Source of the DNA: Streptomyces sp. NRRL F-5630
GTDB taxonomy: Bacteria; Actinomycetota; Actinomycetes; Streptomycetales; Streptomycetaceae
Length of the DNA: 34,446 nt
Reading direction: 5' to 3'
Assembly (NCBI RefSeq): GCF_000719475.1
Contig: NZ_JOGO01000062.1
Location: 1 to 34,446, forward strand
Positions 1 through 6,277 of the stretch are shown in pieces. Made by a program: the position numbers and the translations under genes. Numbering within the stretch: position 1 is the first letter of the stretch; each line of letters opens with the position of its first letter. Below the pieces are notes generated by a model. That model was not told the origin of the DNA. It did not search any database and saw nothing but the letters and a program-made list of their open reading frames with translations.

Positions 1-45
1 CCCGCCGCGAGCCCCACCCCAGCCCCGCACGGCAGCCCGCACGCT

Positions 46-93
46 CGGCCACCCGGCCACCCGGCCACCCGGCCACCCGGCCACCCGGCCACC
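46..93. repeat. 8-bp tandem repeat, six copies
   Basis: Six perfect head-to-tail copies of CGGCCACC, just downstream of the ABC-2 permease stop codon on the minus strand. Eight is not a multiple of three and no gene covers it, so it is a simple-sequence tract prone to slippage. No function is evident. Confidence 0.85.
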
Positions 94-113
94 CGCAACA
101 TCCCCACCACCCC

Positions 114-878
114 TCACGTACGCGGCTCCCAACGGAACCTGCGCCGCGCCACCCACGCGAACAAGGCCGTCCACGCGAGCGCCAGAACGCACCGGATCAG
201 CCCCTCCCCCAGCCCCAGTTCGCCGGTCCAGCCCGAGCGCATCAGGTCGACGGTCGGGGACAGCGGCGCCCACAGGAACGCGTCGCCGAGCGCGGGGGGC
301 AGGACTTCTCGCGGGATGTAGATGCCCGAGATCATCGGCAGGAGGAAGAGGGCGGGGAGGGTGGCGACGAGCACCGACTCCACCGTCCGGCACAGCGCCG
401 CCGTCGCCGCGGCCATGGCGGTCATCAGGACGACGCCCGTGGCCAGCCCCGCGAGTGCCGCGAGCGGTTGCTCGGGGGTGGCGTCGAACATCACCGAGAG
501 CAGCGCGGACACCACCACGATCTGCACCACGCACACCACGACGTACATGGACGCGCCCCCGGCCAGGATCACCGGGTCCGAGACCTCGCCGGTACGCAGC
601 CGCTTGAGGACGAGTTCCTCCCGGCGGGCCACGTACAGGCCCGTGACGGAGGAGTACAGGGAGAAGATCAGCAGGATTCCGCACGCGGTCGAGACCATCA
701 ACGGCCCGGCGTCGAGCCCGTGTTCACCCAGCTTCATCTGGTCCTGCACGAACTGCATCGCGATCAGCAGCATCGCAGGGACGAGGACCACGAAGACGTA
801 GTTGCCCTTGATCCGGTGGAACAGCTTCCACTCGATGCGGAACAGGGTCTTCATGTGCCGTGCGGCCAGGCCGTTCAC
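114..878 (-). CDS. ABC-2 type transporter permease
   Basis: Membrane subunit of an ABC-2 exporter, 254 residues from a GTG start that overlaps the stop of the upstream ATPase gene by four bases (GTGA). An internal ATG eight codons later would give 246 residues starting MKTLFRIEWK. The reading frame stays open further upstream, but that part lies inside the ATPase gene in another frame and is not real. About six hydrophobic helices are visible, including one near FVVLVPAMLL, with a cytoplasmic MKTLFRIEWK-type start and a basic C-terminus, as usual for drug or peptide ABC-2 permeases. The overlap indicates translational coupling to the ATPase. Substrate is unknown. Its position, divergent from a RiPP-like cluster, makes self-protection or export of that product a reasonable inference, but a generic multidrug role is equally possible. 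Confidence 0.9.
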   Translation of the reverse strand: MNGLAARHMKTLFRIEWKLFHRIKGNYVFVVLVPAMLLIAMQFVQDQMKLGEHGLDAGPLMVSTACGILLIFSLYSSVTGLYVARREELVLKRLRTGEVSDPVILAGGASMYVVVCVVQIVVVSALLSVMFDATPEQPLAALAGLATGVVLMTAMAAATAALCRTVESVLVATLPALFLLPMISGIYIPREVLPPALGDAFLWAPLSPTVDLMRSGWTGELGLGEGLIRCVLALAWTALFAWVARRRFRWEPRT

Positions 879-1822
879 TCGCCCTCCCCCTGTCCCTGGG
901 CACCCGCGTGACCGGCCACGCGCAGGAAGGCCTCTTCCAGCGAAGCGGGCCGTGCGGTGAACCTGTCCAGCGTGACGTCGTGGTCCTCGGCCCAGGCCAG
1001 CAGCCGGGCCGCGTCCTTCTGCAACTGCTCCGTGGTCACCGTCACCCGCTGATGGTGTCGCTCTGCTGTCCCGCTCACGGGCAGGTCGTGGACGCTCCAT
1101 CGCGCGGGCAGGCCGAAGGAGAGCGTCGACGGGTGGTCCGCGACGATCCCGGACACGCTGCCGGACGCGGCGATCCGCCCGCGGTGCATGATCGCCAGGC
1201 GGTCCGCCAGCGACTCGGCCTCTTCCAGGTAGTGCGTCGTGAGCAGGATCGTCGCCCCCTGGTCCCGCAACTGCCGTATCAACTGCCAGGTGGCGCGGCG
1301 GCCTTCCGCGTCCATACCGGCGGTGGGTTCGTCGAGGAAGACCAGGCCGGGGCTGGACGAGGTCGCCACGGCCAGGTCCAGCCGGCGTCTCTCGCCGCCG
1401 GACAGGTTCTGGACCATCACGTCGGCGCGATGGGCGAGTCCCACGAGGTCCAGAGCCTCCTGGACCGGGCGCGGCCGGGAGGTGAGCTGTGCCCACATGT
1501 CGACGGTCTCCCGCACGGTCAGGTGCGAGATGAAACCGCCTTCCTGCAGCATGGCGCCGGTCCGGGCACGGATCTGTGCGCGGTCCCTGACCGGGTCGAG
1601 TCCGCCGAAGAGCCGGACGCTCCCCCGGCTCGGGGCTGCCAGCCCTTCCAGCAACTCGACGGTCGAGGTCTTCCCGGCGCCGTTGGTCCCCAGGAGCGCG
1701 AACAGCTCGCCGGGACGGACAGTGAAACTGACGCCACGGATCGCGTCGAAGGTGTCCTTTCCCCGTCCATAGCGGCGCCAGACGTCGTTCACCAGGATAT
1801 GACTGCTCTCTTCTTCGGACAT
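875..1822 (-). CDS. ABC transporter ATP-binding protein
   Basis: ATPase partner of the ABC-2 permease that follows it; 315 residues from an ATG preceded by GAGGAAGG. A TTG nine codons upstream is open but has no comparable ribosome site. Visible motifs are Walker A GTNGAGKTS (about residues 45-53), signature LSGGE (140-144) and Walker B LVFLDEP (160-166), followed by the switch histidine in TTHYLEE. The C-terminal 90 residues form the regulatory extension common in DrrA-like drug-exporter ATPases. It would energise the permease at the cytoplasmic membrane. It is divergent from the precursor peptide genes across a 550-base gap. Possible immunity to the linaridin-like product is inference from position only. 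Confidence 0.93.
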   Translation of the reverse strand: MSEEESSHILVNDVWRRYGRGKDTFDAIRGVSFTVRPGELFALLGTNGAGKTSTVELLEGLAAPSRGSVRLFGGLDPVRDRAQIRARTGAMLQEGGFISHLTVRETVDMWAQLTSRPRPVQEALDLVGLAHRADVMVQNLSGGERRRLDLAVATSSSPGLVFLDEPTAGMDAEGRRATWQLIRQLRDQGATILLTTHYLEEAESLADRLAIMHRGRIAASGSVSGIVADHPSTLSFGLPARWSVHDLPVSGTAERHHQRVTVTTEQLQKDAARLLAWAEDHDVTLDRFTARPASLEEAFLRVAGHAGAQGQGEGE

Positions 1823-1878
1823 CAGCCTTCCTCGAAGCGGGGAATCCAATCCTTACACGTGCGGCGAGCGACGGAGAA

Positions 1879-1897
1879 CCGGAATCCGCAATTCCGG
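1879..1897. promoter_or_regulatory. Inverted repeat, candidate operator
   Basis: CCGGAAT and ATTCCGG are separated by five bases (a perfect 7-5-7 palindrome), 57 bases upstream of the ABC ATPase start. The size suits a dimeric regulator. No regulator gene lies next to it. Confidence 0.45.
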
Positions 1898-2054
1898 CAG
1901 AACTCCTTCCGAATTCACAAACGCACGGGAATTCGAGGCCGCTCGGTGTTCTGTCCGGGGGGACCGCACGGGAAGGCCGTTCGGCGCGTCACGAAGGGGC
2001 CACTTCGCCCGATCGTTGACCTTCCGGACAGATCGGCCCGCACAAAAGAATCTC

Positions 2055-2084
2055 TTGACCTACTCATGGTCGGGAGTTTAACGT
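2055..2084 (+). promoter_or_regulatory. Candidate promoter for the precursor genes
   Basis: TTGACC at 2055-2060 and TAACGT at 2079-2084 with an 18-base spacer resemble a principal sigma factor promoter. A shift of two bases gives TTTAAC with 16 bases. Transcription would start near 2091 and leave a leader of about 280 bases before the first precursor. Confidence 0.45.
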
Positions 2085-2372
2085 TCCTGTCACGCGCCCG
2101 ACCAGGGCGAGCACGGGGAGTAAACGGGGATCGACAATCGAAGCGGCAGTGCCTGTCGGGGCTGCGTTCTGGCTTCATTTCTTTGTGGTGCACGATTTCG
2201 CTGACCCCAGCGTGCCCTGGGACGCGTGCGTAAAAAAGGAGTCAGCGGAGATATCGCGCCGCGAACACAGCACCAGTAATTCGCAACGGTCGAAAGAGAG
2301 TTCTCCTTCTGCCGTTTCCGTTGCACGCGCAGGGGGATTCTCATGGCCGTTCCACATCGAGAGGAACAGTTC

Positions 2373-2573
2373 ATGCTCACGCAGAAGGTCAACGCCAATC
2401 CGTCCCTCCAGGGCGCTCTGGAGGCCGGTGCGCCCATGGGCGGAGCCGCGCCCGTCATGGCCACTCCGGCCCTGATCGCGACCCCCGTCATCGCGAAGGC
2501 GGCCGGTGCCGTCGTGGGCGCCGGCGCGGTGACCGGCGCGGCCTACGCCGCCTACAAGGTCGCCACCGGCTGA
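2373..2573 (+). CDS. Linaridin-like precursor peptide 1
   Basis: Small peptide of 66 residues, proposed RiPP precursor. An ATG ten codons upstream (2343) is also in frame. I chose 2373 because GAGAGGAAC precedes it and because MLTQKVNA then aligns with MSVLLDKVNA of the neighbouring peptide. The first half is a leader-like region. The second half, from the conserved APVM|ATP junction (residues 26-32), is rich in Ala, Gly and Val with Thr at 31, 37, 54 and 65. In cypemycin the core starts at Ala-Thr-Pro after a Met and its Thr residues become dehydrobutyrine. By analogy the core would be residues 30-66. GxxxG motifs sit at 45-49 and 51-55. There is no C-terminal Cys, so an AviCys ring as in cypemycin is not expected. 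Confidence 0.8.
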   Translation: MLTQKVNANPSLQGALEAGAPMGGAAPVMATPALIATPVIAKAAGAVVGAGAVTGAAYAAYKVATG

Positions 2574-2582
2574 CCACTCCCC

Positions 2583-2602
2583 GGAGGCCGACTCCGGCCT
2601 CC
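2583..2602 (+). promoter_or_regulatory. Hairpin after precursor 1
   Basis: GGAGGCCG and CGGCCTCC form a perfect 8-bp stem with a four-base loop (ACTC), nine bases after the first precursor stop. No T-tract follows, so it may be a partial terminator or an mRNA 3' end stabiliser. Confidence 0.5.
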
Positions 2603-2643
2603 CGCCAGTACCTGCTCTGTCGGCAGAGCTTCAGGAACGCGGC

Positions 2644-2672
2644 GTTCGCAGGCAGTGCAAGTGCCTGCGAAC
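2644..2672 (+). promoter_or_regulatory. Hairpin upstream of precursor 2
   Basis: An 11-bp perfect stem (2644-2654 with 2662-2672) encloses a seven-base loop and ends 43 bases before the second precursor start. It lies in the same 141-base gap as the hairpin at 2583. It may act as attenuator or processing site. Confidence 0.5.
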
Positions 2673-2714
2673 ACCGGGCACTGTCCGATCTACCAGATCA
2701 GCGGAGGAAAAACC

Positions 2715-2894
2715 ATGTCCGTGCTCCTCGACAAGGTCAACGCCGGCGTCGGCCAGGCGTCCGACGTGCAGATCGCGCCCGTCATGGCGACCCCGGCCGC
2801 CTTCGTGGCCGGTGTCGTCGCCGGCGGCAAGGTGTGCGCGGTCCTGACGGCCGCCGCCGGTGTCGGCGCCGCGGTCAAGAGCGCCCAGAAGTAA
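2715..2894 (+). CDS. Linaridin-like precursor peptide 2
   Basis: Small peptide of 59 residues, second proposed RiPP precursor. The start is fixed by GGAGGAAAAACC just before the ATG; an upstream in-frame ATG at 2655 falls inside a hairpin and has no such site. It shares KVNA near the N-terminus and the junction APVM|ATP (residues 21-27) with peptide 1, but the rest differs. The predicted core is residues 25-59, rich in Ala, Gly and Val, with Thr at 26 and 45, one Ser at 56 and one Cys at 41. A GxxxG motif spans 33-37, and the C-terminus is basic (K55, K59). The shared junction beside unlike cores is typical of RiPP precursors handled by one enzyme set. Linaridin assignment rests on the junction plus neighbours. 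Confidence 0.8.
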   Translation: MSVLLDKVNAGVGQASDVQIAPVMATPAAFVAGVVAGGKVCAVLTAAAGVGAAVKSAQK

Positions 2895-2901
2895 GCGGGA
2901 A

Positions 2902-2941
2902 GCCGACGGGGGGTCCCCAGTGTCCGGGGCTCCCCGTCGGC
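2902..2941 (+). terminator. Hairpin between precursors and enzyme genes
   Basis: A 10-bp perfect outer stem (2902-2911 with 2932-2941) and an inner CCCC/GGGG stem lie seven bases after the second precursor stop and 42 bases before the first enzyme gene. A leaky terminator here would give high precursor and low enzyme mRNA, a common RiPP design. Confidence 0.6.
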
Positions 2942-2983
2942 CGTCCCAGGCCACCGCGCCAGCCCAGCGATCAGGAACACAGC

Positions 2984-3820
2984 ATGCTGTCTCGTATCCG
3001 CGACATCGCGACAACGGCGTGCGCCCAGCCGCTCGCCACAGCCGAGCGGCTGTCAGCCGCCACCCATCTGCTGTCCAGCCTTGAGTACATGGTGCGCAGG
3101 ACCGACCGGGAACCCGGCGGCCTCAACGACTGGAACCACACCAGGGCCCAGGTCCCCGCCAGGACGAAGACCATGCAAGCCGTGCGGGACTTCATCGCCC
3201 GGGAGCCGGTGACCCAGGCGCTGCACGGTTCGCGCGCCCTGGCCGCCGCCGTGCTCATCTCGCCGGTGAGGAACAACGCCGTGCGCATAGCCGCCAACAC
3301 CTACCTGTCGGTCAGCCAAGTCCTCGTCTACCCAAGGCACTTGTTCGGCACGGACGGCTCCGACCAGGTGTCCTTCCTCGTGCAGACGGCCGCCGCCCTC
3401 GGCCGGGCGGGCGGCACCGACGCGACCCGTGCCGCCGCCGCGCAGTTCATCGGCGCCCAGACCGTGCTCTCGTACGGGGCGTCGGGCTGGGCCAAGCTCC
3501 CCGGTGACGCCTGGCGCAACGGCGACGCCCTCGCGAAGATCATGCGGACCCAGACGTACGGGGACGAGTGGTTCTTCAAGCAGCTCGACAAGTACCCGGC
3601 CGCGTCTCGCGCCATCTGCCACGTCGTCCTGGCCCTGGAGTGCGGGTTCCCGCTGCTCCTCCTCAAGAAGGGCAAGTACATCGACGCCGGCCTTCTCCTC
3701 ATGGGCGGCTTCCACCTGGCCAACGCCCGCTTCATGGGGCTGTCCCGCTTCGCGTGGGCGTTCGTCTCCACCTATCCGTCCGTGCGCGCGCTCGCCAAGG
3801 GCACCGGGGAGGGCAAGTGA
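2984..3820 (+). CDS. HTTM/VKGC-like multi-spanning membrane protein (putative linaridin-modifying enzyme)
   Basis: A 278-residue membrane protein; the ATG follows AGGAAC. The N-terminal 80 residues are soluble, then about six hydrophobic segments follow (near 83-113, 128-165, 208-227, 232-246 and 254-265). The stretch GWAKLPGDAWRNG (168-180) resembles the signature of HTTM proteins related to vitamin K-dependent gamma-carboxylase. As I recall, linaridin clusters encode conserved membrane proteins of unknown chemistry (CypH and CypL types) required for Thr dehydration and, in related systems, epimerisation. In some subfamilies CypH is split in two. This protein and the hydrolase that overlaps it by four bases could be such a split pair. 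That role is inference; the HTTM-like membrane architecture is what I see. Confidence 0.72.
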   Translation: MLSRIRDIATTACAQPLATAERLSAATHLLSSLEYMVRRTDREPGGLNDWNHTRAQVPARTKTMQAVRDFIAREPVTQALHGSRALAAAVLISPVRNNAVRIAANTYLSVSQVLVYPRHLFGTDGSDQVSFLVQTAAALGRAGGTDATRAAAAQFIGAQTVLSYGASGWAKLPGDAWRNGDALAKIMRTQTYGDEWFFKQLDKYPAASRAICHVVLALECGFPLLLLKKGKYIDAGLLLMGGFHLANARFMGLSRFAWAFVSTYPSVRALAKGTGEGK

Positions 3821-4824
3821 GCGGGCTCGCCTTCCCGAGACTGACCACCGCCGGTCTGGCCACCTGCCTGGCCGCCGGGCTCACCCATCGCGCCTACGCC
3901 GACCTGATGTGCCGACGCGGTCACGACGGCTTCGAGCGGCGGCAGGTGCGCTGCGACAGCGGGAACATCCTCACCTACCACGTCCGGCGCGGCGCCCCGG
4001 GACGGCCGACGCTCGTGCTCGAAGCCGGCCTGATGAACACCTCCGCGGCCTGGCTCCTCGTCGCCGGTCACCTCGACCCCGGCCTGTCACTGCTGCTGTA
4101 CGACCGTGCGGGCTACCGGAGTTCGCTCAGGCGCTGCCCCGAGGACTACTCGCTCACCGAGTCGGTGAACGACCTCCTGGAAGTCATCGCGGACGGCGTG
4201 GACGCGGAGGGCCCGTGCGTCGCCGCGGGGCACTCGCTCGGCGGCTACCTCGTCCACCGGGCCGCCGCCGCGTCCGACCGCGTCCACGGTCTCGTACTGG
4301 TCGACCCGACGCATCCGCGCGAACTGCTCCACTCCCGCCGCCAGCGCGAGGGATCTCGCGGCGTGAACCTGACCATGAAGCTCGGCCCCTGGTCGGCCGC
4401 TCTGGGAGCGGGACTCCTCATCGACAAGAAGGGCCTCTTCGCCTACGCCGAGGGCAGCCCGCACTACAGGACCCTCCGCCTCGAAGGCTCGGCCACCTCG
4501 ACCTGGCGTGCCGCGCACCGGGAGTGGAACTACTCCTACGCCTTCATGCTCGACGGCGGCCGTCCACTGGACCGGCTGCGGATACCGGTCGAGGTGGTGG
4601 CGGCGGCCTCGACCCTGCGGGACACCCCTGAGCACGGCGATCTGTACAAGGAGTACCTCGCCTCCGGAACGGCCGGGCGGATCGTCACCGTTCCGGAGTC
4701 CACGCATCTGTCCCTCACCGGCGGCATCGAGCACGCCCCGCTCACCGCCCGCGCCATCGAGGAGGCCGTGGCGACCGTGGTGGAGACCCGCGGGAACACT
4801 GAGAACGAGGGAGCGTCGGCGTGA
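3817..4824 (+). CDS. Alpha/beta-hydrolase (putative linaridin cluster enzyme)
   Basis: Alpha/beta-hydrolase fold protein of 335 residues from a GTG whose GTGA overlaps the stop of the HTTM-like gene. A hydrophobic segment at about residues 8-22 suggests membrane attachment or secretion. The nucleophile elbow GHSLGG (138-143) gives Ser140. His297 in PESTHLSL is the likely catalytic His, and Asp163 or Asp269 the acid. The oxyanion-side motif is replaced by VLEAGLMNTS near residue 67. Hydrolase-like domains accompany the membrane component in linaridin clusters, where they have been discussed in connection with maturation, though no reaction is settled to my knowledge. It could act in dehydration, as leader peptidase, or as an esterase. 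Coupled translation with its neighbours supports a joint complex. Confidence 0.78.
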   Translation: MSGLAFPRLTTAGLATCLAAGLTHRAYADLMCRRGHDGFERRQVRCDSGNILTYHVRRGAPGRPTLVLEAGLMNTSAAWLLVAGHLDPGLSLLLYDRAGYRSSLRRCPEDYSLTESVNDLLEVIADGVDAEGPCVAAGHSLGGYLVHRAAAASDRVHGLVLVDPTHPRELLHSRRQREGSRGVNLTMKLGPWSAALGAGLLIDKKGLFAYAEGSPHYRTLRLEGSATSTWRAAHREWNYSYAFMLDGGRPLDRLRIPVEVVAAASTLRDTPEHGDLYKEYLASGTAGRIVTVPESTHLSLTGGIEHAPLTARAIEEAVATVVETRGNTENEGASA

Positions 4825-5366
4825 GCAGGACCTCAGCTGTGATGGAGCGGGCCGTACCGGTGGCGCTGGCCGGCTGGTTCGTGCTCTCGGTGCTGGCCCA
4901 GCATCCCGATCGCGGCTTCGACAAGGTGCGCAAGGCGGACAAGACCGGTACGGGGATCGCCATCCCCAACTGGCGTTTCTTCGCCCCCACTCCGGCCGTG
5001 GAGGACCAGCACTTCCTCTACCGGCTCGCCACCGAGGACAAGAGCCGGCACACGCAGTGGCGCGAGGTGTACGCGATCACGCCCCGGAAGCTCGTCCACG
5101 CCTTCTGGTTCCCCGGCCGCCGTATCGAGAAGGCCGTCTTCGACGTGGCCTCGACCCTGGTGCACAACCCCGGCGCGATGACGCCACTGCACCAGGAAGC
5201 GAAGAAGTCCGCCTACCAGCTCGTCAACAACTTCGTCCGCGCCCGCATCACTCCGGAGCCCGGCTTCCCCCTCTTCCAGGTGCTGCTCGTGCGCTACTCC
5301 GGATACGACCACAGCGAAGACCCCAAGTACGACCTGGTCTTCGACTACGAGAAGGTGACCCCGTGA
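4821..5366 (+). CDS. Membrane-anchored protein with PNWRFFAPTP motif
   Basis: Protein of 181 residues from a GTG overlapping the hydrolase stop by four bases. One hydrophobic helix (about 8-25) anchors it and the remainder is soluble. The motif PNWRFFAPTP (49-58) resembles the W-x-x-F-A-P-x-P signature found near the ends of HTTM-type proteins, so this and the gene at 2984 may be two parts of one membrane system. By size and place it could correspond to the CypL-type component of linaridin clusters, for which a role in D-amino acid formation has been reported in grisemycin; I cannot verify homology here. No catalytic motif is recognised. Confidence 0.65.
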   Translation: MSRTSAVMERAVPVALAGWFVLSVLAQHPDRGFDKVRKADKTGTGIAIPNWRFFAPTPAVEDQHFLYRLATEDKSRHTQWREVYAITPRKLVHAFWFPGRRIEKAVFDVASTLVHNPGAMTPLHQEAKKSAYQLVNNFVRARITPEPGFPLFQVLLVRYSGYDHSEDPKYDLVFDYEKVTP

Positions 5367-6082
5367 CCCGGGATGTGCAGTACGGCAACGCGGTTGCCTC
5401 GGTCTACGACTCCCTGATCGCCCCGGCCATGCCCGCTGAGGAAGCCCTGGAGCGGCTGCGCCCGTACGTCACCGGCGGCCGTGTGCTGGAGGTCGGCGTG
5501 GGAACCGGACGTATCGCCGTGCCGGTCTCGGAGATCGCGGCCGAAGTGGTCGGGCTGGACAACTCCCGTCCGATGCTGGACGCGTTCCGCGCCAAGGGAG
5601 TGCCCGCGAACACGTCCCTCGTCGAAGCGGATTTCCGGCACCCGCTCCCTCTGGAGGGGGTCTTCGACGCCGCGTACTCGACGATGGGCTCGCTCGCGTG
5701 CGTGCGCTCCCGCGAGGAACTCACGACCGCTCTGCGCCATGTCCGCGCACACCTCGGGCCCGGCGCGACCCTGTCCCTGGAGTACTACGCGAGCAGCGCC
5801 TACCGGCCCTTGGCCGAGCAGCACGTGTTCACCTTGCCCACGCCGCACCACGGCGGTCGCGCGACGTTCACCGTCACGCTCGACAGTGCCGACGTCCTCA
5901 CGATGGACACCCGCGTCGACGAAGAGGGCAAGCCTGCCGTCGAGTTCAGCGAGAGCGTGCTCCTGATCGAACGCCCCGAGGTCGAGGACTGCGTCGCCCG
6001 GGCCGGTTTCACCGTCGAGCGGGTGCGTCCGGCGGAGGGGCACCAGCCCTACGACTGGTACGTCGCCCGCAGCACCGAGTAG
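5363..6082 (+). CDS. SAM-dependent methyltransferase (candidate peptide alpha-N-methyltransferase)
   Basis: Class I Rossmann-fold methyltransferase of 239 residues; its GTG overlaps the upstream stop by four bases (GTGA). SAM-binding motif I reads VLEVGVGTGR (41-50) and the acidic residue ending strand 2 is in VVGLDNS. The N-terminus (QYGNAVASVYDSL) is typical of small-molecule or peptide methyltransferases. In cypemycin the enzyme CypM dimethylates the N-terminal Ala of the core. Both precursors here would expose Ala after cleavage at M|ATP, so the same reaction is a good prediction. Assignment as methyltransferase is firm; the substrate is inferred from cluster context. Confidence 0.85.
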   Translation: MTRDVQYGNAVASVYDSLIAPAMPAEEALERLRPYVTGGRVLEVGVGTGRIAVPVSEIAAEVVGLDNSRPMLDAFRAKGVPANTSLVEADFRHPLPLEGVFDAAYSTMGSLACVRSREELTTALRHVRAHLGPGATLSLEYYASSAYRPLAEQHVFTLPTPHHGGRATFTVTLDSADVLTMDTRVDEEGKPAVEFSESVLLIERPEVEDCVARAGFTVERVRPAEGHQPYDWYVARSTE

Positions 6083-6097
6083 AAGGAGCGCCCTGCC

Positions 6098-6277
6098 GTG
6101 CTGACAGCCAACCGGGCGATGTGGTTCATCGCCGCTTTCGCCTTCGCCCTGCCGAGCATGCTGGTCATGTTCCGCGACGGAGGCCCGCTCACCCAAGGGA
6201 CATGGATCAAGAGCCTCGCCTTCGCGGCGGGCATCGCGACGATCATCGCGATCACTCTCGGCAGGGGCAGGCCGTGA
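6098..6277 (+). CDS. Small two-helix membrane protein
   Basis: Protein of 59 residues, GTG start with AGAAGGAG about nine bases upstream; it ends in a four-base overlap with the ABC exporter gene. Two hydrophobic stretches (about 8-25 and 39-54) are joined by a short polar loop containing FRDGGP, and the C-terminus is basic (GRGRP). It lies 15 bases after the methyltransferase. I recognise no family. The coupling to the exporter suggests an accessory subunit, immunity peptide or stabiliser. It is easy to miss because it is short. Confidence 0.7.
   Translation: MLTANRAMWFIAAFAFALPSMLVMFRDGGPLTQGTWIKSLAFAAGIATIIAITLGRGRP

Larger units (their letters stand above)
1823..2372. other. Divergent intergenic region upstream of the RiPP precursors
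   Basis: About 550 bases without a convincing gene, more AT-rich in places than the flanking genes. It holds an inverted repeat near the ABC transporter start (1879-1897), a sigma70-like promoter candidate reading right (2055-2084), and a leader of nearly 290 bases before the first precursor gene. Reading frames crossing it lack ribosome sites and family resemblance. Confidence 0.7.

Noticed and set aside
46..93. CRISPR-like array at the left edge
   Set aside because: Units are 8 bp, contiguous and without spacers, so it is a simple tandem repeat.
879..1496. Long minus-strand frame extending the ABC-2 permease upstream to a 460-residue product
   Set aside because: The extra 200 residues lie fully inside the ATPase gene in another frame, are Arg/Pro/Gly-rich, and lack a ribosome site; the coupled GTG at 878 explains the gene.
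2343..2372. Upstream ATG for precursor 1 giving ten more residues
   Set aside because: It has an AGGGGG site and cannot be excluded, but the later ATG has a good site and aligns with precursor 2 at KVNA.
2373..2894. Lanthipeptide or lasso peptide precursors
   Set aside because: No LanM/LanB/LanC, no lasso cyclase or B protein, few Ser/Cys in the cores; the gene set and junction fit linaridins better.
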